NCBI GenBank assembly: GCA_036512155.1
Contig: DATCBD010000059.1
Span: forward strand, 33,346 to 97,345
Length of the DNA: 64,000 bases
Reading direction: 5' to 3'
From: Palsa-739 sp036512155
GTDB lineage: Bacteria > Actinomycetota > Thermoleophilia > Gaiellales > Gaiellaceae
The notes under the pieces: generated by a model
Database searches by the model: none
The model's input: the letters and a program-made list of their open reading frames with translations, nothing else
Told to the model about the DNA's origin: nothing
Shown here: in pieces, positions 6,591 through 16,864 of the stretch
Layout: the number at the start of each line of letters is the position of its first letter
Position numbering within the stretch: position 1 is the stretch's first letter
Position numbers and translations under genes: made by a program

Positions 6591-9320
6591 TCAGCCGTCA
6601 ATCTCGTCGCCCCATTCGGACATGGGAACGTAGCCCCACGCCTCCTCCTGGGTGGCCGTGACCTCCGCCGCCGGCTCCGGCTGGAGCACCGGTTCGTGCG
6701 CCTCCGGCGCGATTTCGGGCTCCGTCGCAGGCTCCGGCTCGGAGCCGTTCTCGGAGACCGCGGCGGTTGCGCCGGCCGGCTTCTTGCGCCGGTTCTTGCC
6801 TCCGCGCGAGCCGCGCCGTGTCTTCTTCTTCCTCGGCTCGGCGCCGTTCTCGGACGGAGCCTCGCGTGCCTCGGGCGTTTCTGGTGTTTCTGGCGCCTCG
6901 GTGTCGGAGACCGGCTCCGCCTCGGCAGCGGCCGGCTGTGGTTCCTCGGCCGCCGTCGGCGCGCCGAGCTCGTCGGGCGGGAGGTGGATCGTGGTCGGCT
7001 TCTTGCGGTTGCGGCCGCCGCGCGAGCCGCGCCGCGTCTTCTTCTTCGCGGCTGTCGCCGGCGTGTCCGAGGCGACCTCGTCGTCCTCGTCGTCCTCCAC
7101 CTCGACGTCTTCAACGTCTTCGGCGTCGTCGGCGTCGTCGGCCTCGTCGTTCTCGAGCTCCTCGGTCTCCGTGTCGGACTCGGGCGCACCCGCCTCCGCG
7201 TCCTTGCGAACCGGGGGCTTGCGCGTCGGCTTCTCCGCCTCCGCCTCGGCGGTGAGCGGCTCGACCACCTTCGCGCGCCGCGTCAGTGACGCGTACGCGG
7301 TTCCGTCGAGCACGCGCTCGACGCGCACCTTCACGCGCTTGCCGACGAGCTGCGCCGCGTCGCCGACGCAGACGTCGATTCCGTCCAGCTTCCCGACGGC
7401 GGCCGTCGCGTCGTGCCGGTCGACCTCGACCAGCTCGATCTGGAGCTCTGCGCCCTCCGCCACCGGAGAGGGCGGCGTCAGGTCGGCGAGCTTGCCCTCG
7501 GCAAGGACGACGAAGTGGTCGAGGTGCATGTCGGGCTTGCCCTCGAGGAAGAAGCGCCGCTTCGTCAGCGCCTCGAGCTCGATCAGCCGTCGCGCACCCG
7601 GTCCGACGAGCGCACTCGCGATCGGCGCGGCGAGCTCGACCTTGAACGCCTGCGAGCGCGAGCCCGCCGTCAGCGCACGGAGGCGCCGCTCGACGTCGAT
7701 CGCCGCAGAGGCCTCGGAGAGCACGATGCCGTCGCCGCCGCACGTCGGGCACTTGCGCGTCATGACTTCGCGCGGTCCTTCCGTCACGTTCTGCCGCGTC
7801 ATCTCGACGAGGCCGAGCGGTGAGATCTCGACGACGTACGTCTTCGTCCGGTCACGCTCGAGCTCTTCGCGCAGGGCGTCCTCGACCGTCTTCCGGTTCT
7901 TCGGGTTCGCCATGTCGATGAAGTCGATGACGATGATCCCGCCGACGTCACGCAGACGCAGCTGGCGGACGACTTCCTTCACCGCTTCGAGGTTGTTCTT
8001 CGTGATCGTGTCCTCGAGCCGGCCGCCGGCGCTCTTGCCGCGCGAGCCGACGAAGCGGCCGGTGTTCACGTCGATGACGGTGAACGCCTCCGCGTAGTCG
8101 AAGATGAGGTAACCGCCGGAGGGAAGGTCGACGCGGCGATTCAGCGTCGACCTGATCTCGGCGTCGACGCCGAACGCTTCCATCAGCGGCGTCTTCTCCT
8201 TGTACCGGATGACGCGCTCGACCATGTGCGGCGACGTCTTCTTCAGGTATCCGGTGATGCGCTTGTACGCCTGGTCGTTGTCGACGAGCGCGCGCTCGAA
8301 GTCGCCGGTGAACAGGTCGCGCGTGACGCGCAGCGGCAGCTCCGCCTCCTGGTAGATGAGCTCCGGCGCCTTGGCGGTCTTCGCCTGCGCCTGGATCGAC
8401 TTCCAGAGCCGCTGCAGGAAGACGAGGTCGCGCTCGATGTCCTCCTCGGATGCGCCCTCGGCCGCGGTGCGGACGATGACGCCGCCTTCCTTGACGTTCA
8501 GCTTCTTGAGGATGTCCTTCAGGCGTCCGCGCTCGTCGTCGTCGAGCCGGCGAGACACGCCGAGCCCCTCGCCTTGCGGGACGAAAACGACAAACCGGCC
8601 GGGAAGCGAGATCTGCGTCGTCAGGCGGGCGCCCTTCGTCTTCATCGGGTCCTTCACCGCCTGGACGAGAATCGTCTGGCCGCGGCTGATCAGGTCCTGG
8701 ATGCGGCGGCCGTGGCCGCGCTCGAGCTCCGGGCCGACGATCTCGTCGACGTACAGGAAGCCGTTCTTCTCCAGGCCGATCTCGACGAACGCCGCCTCCA
8801 TTCCGGGGAGGACGTTGTCGACCGTGCCGAGGTAGATGTTCCCCGCGATCGAGCGCCGCTCCGGACGCTCGAGATAGACCTCGGCGACGCGGTCGTCCTC
8901 GAGGACGGCGACGCGCTGTTCGCCGACGTCGACCGAGACGATCAACTCGCGCTTTGCAGCCGGCAGCGGCGCACGGCGGGGCGCCTGGCGGCGGCGGCTG
9001 CTGCCGCTCTCCTGGCGGCGCCGCTCCTGGCGCTGCGACATCTGCGGCTGCTTGCGCTCCGGCTGTTTCCGGTCGCCGCTCCGCGGCCTCGGTTCGGGCT
9101 TCGCTTCGCTCGGCTTGTCGCCCGCGGTCGCAGTCCCAGGCTTCTTGCGCCCGCGTCCTCCGCGGCTACCGCGGCGGCGCTTGGGCTTGGTGGGATCGGT
9201 TGTACCGGCCGCCGGCTCGGCGGCCGATTCGATTACTTCAGGCTCGCGAGGAGCCTCGGGTGCGGCCGGCTGAGCGGCCGCTGTGTCGGATTCGTTCTTC
9301 CGTCGTCGGAACCAGGGCAA
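6591..9320 (-). CDS. rne: Ribonuclease E/G
   Basis: 909 residues from a TTG start with AAGGAG 7 bases upstream. S1 domain (about 155-240), DNase I-like catalytic core with metal-binding D417 (VIDVNTGRF) and D466 (VIDFIDM), and zinc-link CPTCGG (524-529). A TRAM-like segment follows (about 650-690), then a disordered tail with an acidic stretch (718-752). Three near-identical basic boxes, RRGSRGG followed by RNRKK or similar, sit at 47-60, 759-774 and 831-847 and are likely RNA-binding. The extreme C-terminus EEAWGYVPMSEWGDEID looks like a docking motif. It starts and shapes mRNA decay and rRNA processing. Confidence 0.95.
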   Translation of the reverse strand: MPWFRRRKNESDTAAAQPAAPEAPREPEVIESAAEPAAGTTDPTKPKRRRGSRGGRGRKKPGTATAGDKPSEAKPEPRPRSGDRKQPERKQPQMSQRQERRRQESGSSRRRQAPRRAPLPAAKRELIVSVDVGEQRVAVLEDDRVAEVYLERPERRSIAGNIYLGTVDNVLPGMEAAFVEIGLEKNGFLYVDEIVGPELERGHGRRIQDLISRGQTILVQAVKDPMKTKGARLTTQISLPGRFVVFVPQGEGLGVSRRLDDDERGRLKDILKKLNVKEGGVIVRTAAEGASEEDIERDLVFLQRLWKSIQAQAKTAKAPELIYQEAELPLRVTRDLFTGDFERALVDNDQAYKRITGYLKKTSPHMVERVIRYKEKTPLMEAFGVDAEIRSTLNRRVDLPSGGYLIFDYAEAFTVIDVNTGRFVGSRGKSAGGRLEDTITKNNLEAVKEVVRQLRLRDVGGIIVIDFIDMANPKNRKTVEDALREELERDRTKTYVVEISPLGLVEMTRQNVTEGPREVMTRKCPTCGGDGIVLSEASAAIDVERRLRALTAGSRSQAFKVELAAPIASALVGPGARRLIELEALTKRRFFLEGKPDMHLDHFVVLAEGKLADLTPPSPVAEGAELQIELVEVDRHDATAAVGKLDGIDVCVGDAAQLVGKRVKVRVERVLDGTAYASLTRRAKVVEPLTAEAEAEKPTRKPPVRKDAEAGAPESDTETEELENDEADDADDAEDVEDVEVEDDEDDEVASDTPATAAKKKTRRGSRGGRNRKKPTTIHLPPDELGAPTAAEEPQPAAAEAEPVSDTEAPETPETPEAREAPSENGAEPRKKKTRRGSRGGKNRRKKPAGATAAVSENGSEPEPATEPEIAPEAHEPVLQPEPAAEVTATQEEAWGYVPMSEWGDEIDG

Positions 9321-9481
9321 GAAAAAACTCCTTCGTTGAAGCGCGCGACAGCGACGCCCGAGGTCTCGGGGCGGCGCGCGCGCTGTGGGTCAGGCATGAA
9401 AACCATGTGCACCCAGGGTAGCAGGGGCGTCGTCCGACCCCGGACCTACGATCCGGCAATCACGACCCTGGAGGTTCGACC

Positions 9482-9682
9482 GTGACCAGGTTGCAGAGCA
9501 CCGAGGCCGAGGAGCTCCTGCTCATCGAGGAGGCGGACGCCTGGTTCGAGTATGGCGAGGCCATACGGGGCCAGACCGAGGCTCGCTACCTCGAGATCGA
9601 GCCCTGGGCCTGGGCCCGCTTGCAGCAGCGCCTCCGGGCGATCAAGGCTCGCAGGGCGAAGTTGCGCCCCGCCGCCGCCTAG
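9482..9682 (+). CDS. Small hypothetical protein
   Basis: 66 residues, GTG start with TGGAGG about 9 bases upstream. Mostly helical and charged (EAEELLLIEEADAWFEYGEA), ending in a basic helix (RLQQRLRAIKARRAKLRP). No family recognised. It diverges from rne and converges on the DUF697 gene with a 4-base overlap. The ribosome binding site and compact placement support a real gene. Confidence 0.6.
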   Translation: MTRLQSTEAEELLLIEEADAWFEYGEAIRGQTEARYLEIEPWAWARLQQRLRAIKARRAKLRPAAA

Positions 9683-10440
9683 TGGACCAGTTCGAGGCGC
9701 CGGATAGCGGCCTCGCCGAGGGTTCGCGTGCCTGCATACGCAATGCCGCCCTTTACAGCCCACCCCGCTATCGGGACGACGTCCAGCAGCTCACGGGCGA
9801 CAGCGCGCAGGCCGAGTCCGGCACCGACAACGGCGAGAATCTCCGGCAGCCGCTCGCGTGGGTCCAGTTCGAGCCCGTACGCCTGATCGAGGAGCAGCAG
9901 CATCCGCACCTGGTTGAGCGCGAGCACGGGCAGATCGGCGCCGGGGACGAACACCGCCACGCCCACGATCCCGTTCTTCCGCGCGAACGACGCGACGATC
10001 CGGTCGCAGACCGCGCCGCGTAGCACCGGCAGCCGTCCGGCGAGCGGCGCCCCGGCCTCCCCCACCCGCGCGGCGACCGCGACTGCGATCCGGTCGACGG
10101 GAAGGCGTTCGCCTGGCCCGACCCGGACGACGTCCGTCGCGAGTACGTACGGCAGCGGTTCGTCGTCGAACGCGACAGCGACGATCGGCACGCGGGCGCG
10201 CCGCGCGGCTCGAAGCGCTCCTTCGTCGTCGGCGGTCGCGATGTGGACGTAGACGGCTGCTCCTTCGGGCGCGCCGACGCGCACCGCGGACGGATCCCCG
10301 CCGCGCGTCAGCTCCCGCTCGAGCGTGCGCGCGATCTCACCGGCGCCGCCGAGCGCGACCGGCTTCCGGTCCTTGCCGGCCGCCCGCAGCTCCTTCATCA
10401 GCTTCCGCAGGGCGCCGATCGAGACCGGCGTTTTCATCAT
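9679..10440 (-). CDS. DUF697 domain protein
   Basis: About 253 residues. The C-terminal half fits DUF697/YcjF: ASFARKNGIVGVAVFVPGADLPVLALNQVRMLLLL, then LDVVPIAGWAVKGGIAYAGTRTLGEAA, with amphipathic to hydrophobic helices. The N-terminal half resembles a nucleotide-fold remnant without a P-loop. Function unknown in the family. It is the last gene after rodA, 50 bases downstream, so it may be co-expressed with the elongation genes. Start is ATG 10440 or 10437; a TTG lies 6 bases further up. Confidence 0.75.
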   Translation of the reverse strand: MMKTPVSIGALRKLMKELRAAGKDRKPVALGGAGEIARTLERELTRGGDPSAVRVGAPEGAAVYVHIATADDEGALRAARRARVPIVAVAFDDEPLPYVLATDVVRVGPGERLPVDRIAVAVAARVGEAGAPLAGRLPVLRGAVCDRIVASFARKNGIVGVAVFVPGADLPVLALNQVRMLLLLDQAYGLELDPRERLPEILAVVGAGLGLRAVARELLDVVPIAGWAVKGGIAYAGTRTLGEAAIRRLELVH

Positions 10441-10490
10441 CTGCAAGCTACGGCTCTAAGTTTCCGGCGAGGCGAGTGACCCGCAGGGCA

Positions 10491-11684
10491 CTACCGCCGC
10501 CTTCTGGAAGCGCGGCCGCGCGCGTAGATCGCGAGCAGCACGCCCATGGCGGCGAGGTTCGCGATCATCGACGAACCGCCCACGCTGACGAACGGGAGCG
10601 GGATGCCGGTGATCGGCGCGATCCCCATCGTCATGCCGACGTTGACGAAGATCTGGAACAGCAGCGCGACCACGATGCCGCCCGCGACGATCGCCGAGTA
10701 GAAGTCCCGCGCGATCGAAACGATGCGCAGCGCGCGCCACAGGACGAGCAGGTAGAGCGCGAGGAGCAGCGACGCGCCGATGAACCCGCGCTGTTCGCTG
10801 TACGACGCGAACACGAAGTCGGTGCCGTGCTCGGGCAGGAACTGCAGCCGCGTCTGCGTCGCGTTGTTGACGCCGCGCCCCCTCACCTGGCCGGCGCCCA
10901 CCGCGACGATCGACTGCTCGAGGTTGTAGCGCGTGTCCGCCGACGAGCAGTGCGACGGGTGCACGAAGCAGGTGAGGCGCGACTGCTGGTAGCCCTTGAG
11001 GAAGTTGACGCCGACAGCCGGGCCGGCCCAGAGGACGCCGACGGCCAGGAGCAGCGCGATCGACCCGAGCGCGACGAGCTGGCGCCACGGCGCGCCGCCG
11101 ACGAAGAGCATGGCGACGAGCGCAGCGAGGTAGACGAGCGCTGTCCCGAGATCGGGCTGCGCGAAGACGAGCAGGACGGGAATCGCACCGAGCCCGAGCA
11201 CGCGCATCGTCGTGCCGAGCGCCCCGACGTCGCGTGTGCGGTCGGCGAGGAAGCCTGCGAGCGCGAGGACGAACGCGAGCTTGCCGAACTCCGACGGCTG
11301 GAAGGTGAAGAAGCCGAGCGAGATCCAGCGCGTCGATCCGCGCGCGGCATGGCCGACGACGAACACGAACGCGATCAGGAGCACGGTGGCGCCGAAGATC
11401 GGCTTCCAGTAGCGGCGGTAGATGTCCGGGTCGATGAACGTCCCGACGACGAGCGCTGCGCCGCCGACGGCGACGTAGACCATCTGGCGGTCGAGGTAGT
11501 AGCTCGGGTTGCCGACCACGGCGAAGCGGGTGACGCCGGAGACGGCCCACAGCCCGACGGCGACGAGGCCCGCGATCCCGGCCAGGAGCACCCAGTCGAG
11601 CGAGCGGAGCACGCCCACGATCGCGAGTCCCTCCTCGCGGTCGGTCCGGCGCCCCGCGTGCTGCGATCCCGCGTACTCGAGCAT
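10491..11684 (-). CDS. rodA: Rod-shape SEDS glycosyltransferase RodA
   Basis: 397 residues with about ten membrane helices. Signatures: STRWISLGFFTFQPSEFGKLAFVL, AQPDLGTALVYLAAL, and the SEDS end motif TGIPLPFVSVGGSSMIANL. It polymerises lipid II glycan chains together with PBP2. It lies 25 bases after mrdA, the standard pair. The segment with C-x5-C around TCFVHPSHCSS in the large outer loop is unusual and may form a disulfide. Confidence 0.95.
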   Translation of the reverse strand: MLEYAGSQHAGRRTDREEGLAIVGVLRSLDWVLLAGIAGLVAVGLWAVSGVTRFAVVGNPSYYLDRQMVYVAVGGAALVVGTFIDPDIYRRYWKPIFGATVLLIAFVFVVGHAARGSTRWISLGFFTFQPSEFGKLAFVLALAGFLADRTRDVGALGTTMRVLGLGAIPVLLVFAQPDLGTALVYLAALVAMLFVGGAPWRQLVALGSIALLLAVGVLWAGPAVGVNFLKGYQQSRLTCFVHPSHCSSADTRYNLEQSIVAVGAGQVRGRGVNNATQTRLQFLPEHGTDFVFASYSEQRGFIGASLLLALYLLVLWRALRIVSIARDFYSAIVAGGIVVALLFQIFVNVGMTMGIAPITGIPLPFVSVGGSSMIANLAAMGVLLAIYARGRASRRRR

Positions 11685-11709
11685 CAGCGGAGTGTGCCGG
11701 TCCTTTCCA

Positions 11710-13713
11710 TCAGTCGCTGTGGATCGGGCCGAGGATGTGGAACGCCACGTGGAAGTAGGCCGCGAACACCTTGGCGGCCGCCGGCGCCGCCGCGTCGCCG
11801 CCGTACCCGCCGTTCTCGATGAGCGCGCACACGACGAGCTTCGGGGAGTTGTACGGGCCGTATCCGCACCACCACGACTGGTTCTGGAGGCCTAGGTACC
11901 CGGGCAGCGAGACCACCTTCTGGGCCGTGCCGGTCTTGCCCGCGATCGAGACCGGGAACTTGCCGAACACCGCGTACGAGGTGCCGAACGACAGGTGCGT
12001 TGCGTCCCACAACCCCTTCTGCACGGCCTGGAGTGCGGCCGGGTCGATTCCCACTTGGCGGGGGGCTGGGATCGCCGCCACAGGGACGCGCGCCCCGTTC
12101 GGGCTCTCCACGTCGTCGAGCACGTGCGGGGTCACGAGCTTGCCGCCGTTCGCAAGCGCCGCGTACAGCCGCGCCATCTGCAACGGCGTGACGAGGAGGT
12201 CGCCCTGTCCCACCGCGAGCTCGATCGAGTCGCCCGGCTTCCACAGCTTGTCGACTGCGCTCGTGAAGTGCTGCTGCCGCCATCCGATCGTCGGCACGAG
12301 GCCGGTCGCCTCAGGCCCGATGTCGACGCCCGTCGACTGTCCAAAACCGAATGCGTCGGCCAACTTCTGGATCGGCTGTCCGCGGTCGGAAGGGAGGTTG
12401 TAGAACTCGTTACCGACTCGGTAGAAGTACGTGTCGCACGAATACGCGAGCGCGGTCGGCAGATCCATCGCCTGGTTCACGTTCGGGTCCCAGTTGTGGA
12501 ACGTGCGATGCGACCTGTCCTGCGGCGAGCTGTACGTGCCCGTGCACGGGAGGTACGCGTAGGGCGAGAGCAGGTGCTCCTGCATGGCGGCGAGCGCGGT
12601 CACGGGCTTGAACGTCGACCCCGGCGGATACAGGCCCGAAACGGCGCGGTTCAGCGAAGGGATGTTCTTCGCCGGCGCCGTCTTGGGCGTCAGGCCCGCA
12701 CGGGCGAGCTCTCCCAAGGTCACATGGCCGGCGTACACCGACGGGTCGTACGTCGGCGCGGACGCCATTGCGAGGATCGAGCCGTCGTTCGGGTCGAGGG
12801 CGACGATTGCGCCGCCGCGTGCCGCCCACTTCCCGTTTGCCTGGGCGAGATGGATTCCGTACTGCAGCGCCTTCTCGGCCGCCTGCTGCAGCTTCAGGTC
12901 GATCGTCAGCCGGACGTCGTTGCCGGGCTTCGCGATCGTTGTCGTGGTCAGGCCGCTGCGGGGCCGCCCGAACGCATCGATGTGCATCCGCGCGCTGCCT
13001 GCGACACCGCGGAGGTAGCTGTCGTAGGACGACTCCACCCCGCTCTGTCCAATCTCGTCGCCCGGTTGGTATCCCTGCTTCGCAAGGCCCGCCAGCTCGG
13101 CCGGCGAGATCTCCCCGACGTACCCGAGCACCTGCGCCGCGAGCGAGTGGTACGGGTAATGGCGGATGAAGGTCCGCCACGTCGTCACGCCGGGGAACTG
13201 CGCTGCGTTCTCGTACAGGTACGCGATCATCGGCTCGCCGGCAGCCTCGCGCACCGTCACCGGCGTCACGAGGTCGTTGCCCGCGCGCCGCGCCCTGATC
13301 CCGGCCGCGATCTCGTACAGCGGGACGCTCGTCAGCCGGGAAAGCGCGCGCAACTCCGCGTAGCGCGTCGTGTAGACCTTCGGCAGGTCGGCCGGCCACA
13401 GAAGAATCGACGTCGCCGGCGCATTCGTCACGAGCGGGACGCCGTTGCGGTCGAGGATCTGGCCCCGCGGCGCCTGCACGCGGACGGTGCGGAACGAGTT
13501 CGCCGCCGCCTGGTTCACGTACTTCGTCCCGGAGAGCACCTGGAGCGCCCAGAGCCGCAGCAGAAGGACGGCGAAGATGACGAGCATCGCAACGCCGAGC
13601 ACGCTCACCCGGCGGAGCACTCGCGCGCTCGGCCGGTACGGCTCGGCGACGCCCTTGCTCGGCGGCATGAACCGCTTCGAGCGGGGGCGTTCGCCTGCGG
13701 TGGTGCTAGCCAA
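11710..13713 (-). CDS. mrdA: Class B penicillin-binding protein 2 (elongasome transpeptidase)
   Basis: 667 residues: one N-terminal membrane helix (36-55), dimerisation domain beginning PRGQILDRNGVPL, and transpeptidase domain with S366-TFK, SCD (425-427) and KTG (593-595). It cross-links peptidoglycan made by RodA. The TTG start overlaps the mreD stop by 8 bases; ATG at 13668 is a possible later start. Part of mreB-mreC-mreD-mrdA-rodA. Confidence 0.95.
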   Translation of the reverse strand: MASTTAGERPRSKRFMPPSKGVAEPYRPSARVLRRVSVLGVAMLVIFAVLLLRLWALQVLSGTKYVNQAAANSFRTVRVQAPRGQILDRNGVPLVTNAPATSILLWPADLPKVYTTRYAELRALSRLTSVPLYEIAAGIRARRAGNDLVTPVTVREAAGEPMIAYLYENAAQFPGVTTWRTFIRHYPYHSLAAQVLGYVGEISPAELAGLAKQGYQPGDEIGQSGVESSYDSYLRGVAGSARMHIDAFGRPRSGLTTTTIAKPGNDVRLTIDLKLQQAAEKALQYGIHLAQANGKWAARGGAIVALDPNDGSILAMASAPTYDPSVYAGHVTLGELARAGLTPKTAPAKNIPSLNRAVSGLYPPGSTFKPVTALAAMQEHLLSPYAYLPCTGTYSSPQDRSHRTFHNWDPNVNQAMDLPTALAYSCDTYFYRVGNEFYNLPSDRGQPIQKLADAFGFGQSTGVDIGPEATGLVPTIGWRQQHFTSAVDKLWKPGDSIELAVGQGDLLVTPLQMARLYAALANGGKLVTPHVLDDVESPNGARVPVAAIPAPRQVGIDPAALQAVQKGLWDATHLSFGTSYAVFGKFPVSIAGKTGTAQKVVSLPGYLGLQNQSWWCGYGPYNSPKLVVCALIENGGYGGDAAAPAAAKVFAAYFHVAFHILGPIHSD

Positions 13714-14230
13714 GCAGCTGCACCTCGGTGGCGTAGTCGGCGCGCTCGCGCGGGCGGAGCAGTATCCGCACGAGCGCGTACACGGGGGCCGTCAGAACGA
13801 GGTTCATGACGATCGTCGGCAGCAGGCTCCGCATCTCCGGTCCTGCGGGCGCACGCTCGCCGAGCATGAAGGTGACGAGCAGGATGCCGAACGCATAGAG
13901 GAACGTCACCACCGCGACCGACAGGAACGGCGCATGCCCGCGGTCGCGTCCGGTCGTCTCGCCGTAGCGGCCGATCCAGTAGCCGGACACGGTGAGCACG
14001 AGCGAAGTCAGGCCGAGCTGGCCGAGCATCGCCGTGTCGACGACGAGGCCTGCGAAGAATCCCGCGATTGCACCGGCGACCGCCCCGCGCAGCAGCGCGA
14101 CGCCGACGAGGGTGACAAGGACGACCTGCGGGACGCCGCCGTACACGCGCAGTTGCGAGAAGATCGACACCTGGGCGATCGCCGCGACGAAGAGCAGCGC
14201 CGCGGCCTTGAAGCCGTCGGCGATGGTCAC
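13706..14230 (-). CDS. mreD: Rod shape-determining protein MreD
   Basis: 174 residues, five to six membrane helices, with the family pattern VYGGVPQVVLVTLVGVALLRG and AGFFAGLVVDTAML. Overlaps mreC by 4 bases and mrdA by 8, so all are coupled. Connects MreBC to the PBP2-RodA synthase. Confidence 0.93.
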   Translation of the reverse strand: MTIADGFKAAALLFVAAIAQVSIFSQLRVYGGVPQVVLVTLVGVALLRGAVAGAIAGFFAGLVVDTAMLGQLGLTSLVLTVSGYWIGRYGETTGRDRGHAPFLSVAVVTFLYAFGILLVTFMLGERAPAGPEMRSLLPTIVMNLVLTAPVYALVRILLRPRERADYATEVQLLG

Positions 14231-15168
14231 GGTTTCGCGCGCGGATGCTTGGGGACGAGCGCGGCGACGGCGTCGATCGAGTCGAGGTTCGCGAGCGGCT
14301 GCACTTGCACGGTGAGGAAGCTCGCGATGTCGCTCGTCCCGACCGCGACGACGCGTCCGATCGGGATGCCGTACGGATACTCGTCCGGATACCTGCGGTC
14401 GACGGTGCCGCGCGTGATGATCCAGTCGCCCTTGTTCACGACCTGATCCTTCGACACGCGGTCAAGGATGAGCGTCCCGCCCTGCCCATGCCGGATGAGC
14501 CCGCTCACGTGCGTCTTCAGATCGCGCGCCGGCACGGCGCTGTCGGGATCGGTGAGAAGCGTCACGACGGAGGTCGTGTGGCCGAGCTGCGTCACCTTGC
14601 CGACGAGCCCGTCGGCGCTGACGACGGGCGTGTTCAGATGGATTCCTTGGCTCGACCCGGCGTCGATGACGATCTGCTGCGTGAACGATCCGGACGGGAA
14701 CGAGATGACGGACGTGTTCACGGCGCGGAAGTCCTGCGGATAGGTCGGACCTTCCTCGAACTGGAGCAGCTTCTTGAGGTCGTTGTTCTGCTGGACCGCC
14801 GAAGCGTTGAGCAGCGCCTGCCCACGGTAGTCGCGCACCATCTGCTCGAGCTTCGCGTTGCGCGACTTCGCCCGCGCGAGGCTGTCGACGTAGTTGTAGG
14901 CGTCGCGGAACGGCCGCGCGACGCGCACCGCGGCAACCTGGAACGGCCGCAGCGCGTCGGAGCCGTAGCTCTGCGCATCGTGGAGGTACCCGGAGGTCGG
15001 CGAGCGGAAGGAGATGGTCAGCAGCGCGAGCGCGACGATCACGAGGACCGCGAGGACGATGCGCCGGACCAGTGCGCTACGCACCCGTGACGGACGCGGG
15101 CCGGGATTGGAGCGCTGGAGCGAGGAGCCCAGCACCGCCACGCGTGCGGAGCGGTTCGGAGGCGCCAC
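14227..15168 (-). CDS. mreC: Rod shape-determining protein MreC
   Basis: 313 residues: basic N-terminus, one membrane helix (36-54), a coiled coil (about 90-130) and the periplasmic-side double beta-barrel (VNTSVISFPSGSFTQQIVIDAGSSQGI, DGLVGKVTQLGHTTSVVTLLTD). It scaffolds the elongasome outside the membrane. 60 bases after mreB. Confidence 0.95.
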   Translation of the reverse strand: MAPPNRSARVAVLGSSLQRSNPGPRPSRVRSALVRRIVLAVLVIVALALLTISFRSPTSGYLHDAQSYGSDALRPFQVAAVRVARPFRDAYNYVDSLARAKSRNAKLEQMVRDYRGQALLNASAVQQNNDLKKLLQFEEGPTYPQDFRAVNTSVISFPSGSFTQQIVIDAGSSQGIHLNTPVVSADGLVGKVTQLGHTTSVVTLLTDPDSAVPARDLKTHVSGLIRHGQGGTLILDRVSKDQVVNKGDWIITRGTVDRRYPDEYPYGIPIGRVVAVGTSDIASFLTVQVQPLANLDSIDAVAALVPKHPRAKP

Positions 15169-15228
15169 CGCGCCCTAGGTTACAGCCGTGCCCGGCGCGA
15201 CGAAGCCCATGCGGGCGGCTCGCAGGTC

Positions 15229-16284
<1,056 letters not shown>

Positions 16285-16359
16285 GGGCGTCCGAGTCTAT
16301 CTGCGAAAAGTCATAAAGCTGAGCACCTTTCGTGACAAGTGACGATCTACCTTCACCGT

Positions 16360-16719
16360 ATGAACACGGTGAACCTGATCGGGAACCTCGCCTCCGATGT
16401 CGAGCTCCGCGAGGTAGGCGAGGACAAGAAGGTGGCGAGCTTCCTGCTCGCGGTCGGCCGAGGCGCGCGGGACGCGGGGGCCGACTTCGTCGGCGTGTCG
16501 GTCTGGGACCGGCAGGCGGAGCTCTGCGCCGAGTACCTGAGCAAGGGTCGGCGGGTCGGCCTCGAGGGCTATCTGCGCAGCCGCAACTGGGAGGAGGAAG
16601 GCAAGCGGCGCCGTGTCGTCGAGGTCGTCGCCAAGCGCGTCGACTTCCTCGGCGGGCCGCGTCGCGAGAACGAGGAGGGAGCGGAGGTGATTCCGTTCGA
16701 GGCGGCGGCGGCCGGCTAG
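16360..16719 (+). CDS. ssb: Single-stranded DNA-binding protein (short form)
   Basis: 119 residues from ATG. OB-fold signature NTVNLIGNLASDVELREVGEDKKVASFLLAVGR and VSVWDRQAELCAEYLSKGRRVGLEGYL. It stops soon after the fold and lacks the long Gly/Pro linker; the end VIPFEAAAAG only loosely recalls the acidic DDDIPF tip that recruits partners. It is therefore likely a secondary SSB rather than the replicative one. GTG 16339 is an upstream alternative start. Confidence 0.88.
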   Translation: MNTVNLIGNLASDVELREVGEDKKVASFLLAVGRGARDAGADFVGVSVWDRQAELCAEYLSKGRRVGLEGYLRSRNWEEEGKRRRVVEVVAKRVDFLGGPRRENEEGAEVIPFEAAAAG

Positions 16720-16773
16720 AGACTCGCGAGGAAGTCCTCGATCGCGCGGAGCACGGCGTCCGGCCGCTCGCCG
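16716..16773 (-). pseudogene. 3' remnant of an alpha/beta-hydrolase gene
   Basis: The minus strand reads GERPDAVLRAIEDFLASL then stop, closely matching the C-terminus of the intact hydrolase gene just upstream (GERPEAVVRAVSEFLSSLSP). Two strong palindromes (16778-16828) separate the two ends. It looks like a leftover of a duplicated gene or a duplication caused by insertion of the repeat. Confidence 0.55.
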
Positions 16774-16777
16774 CTAA

Positions 16778-16828
16778 GGCGTCGCTTGCGACGCCGACCT
16801 CAGGACGCGCGGGCTTGTCCGCGCGTCC
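16778..16828. repeat. Pair of perfect palindromes
   Basis: GGCGTCGCTTGCGACGCC (16778-16795) and GGACGCGCGG/CCGCGCGTCC around a 6-base loop (16803-16828). Sits between the hydrolase stop and its remnant, at the ssb 3' end. It shares the style, and the GGACGCG arm, of the composite 3'-end elements but in another order. Confidence 0.6.
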
Positions 16829-16864
16829 GTCTGTTCGGCCCGACCTTTCAGGATCGAAATGCGG

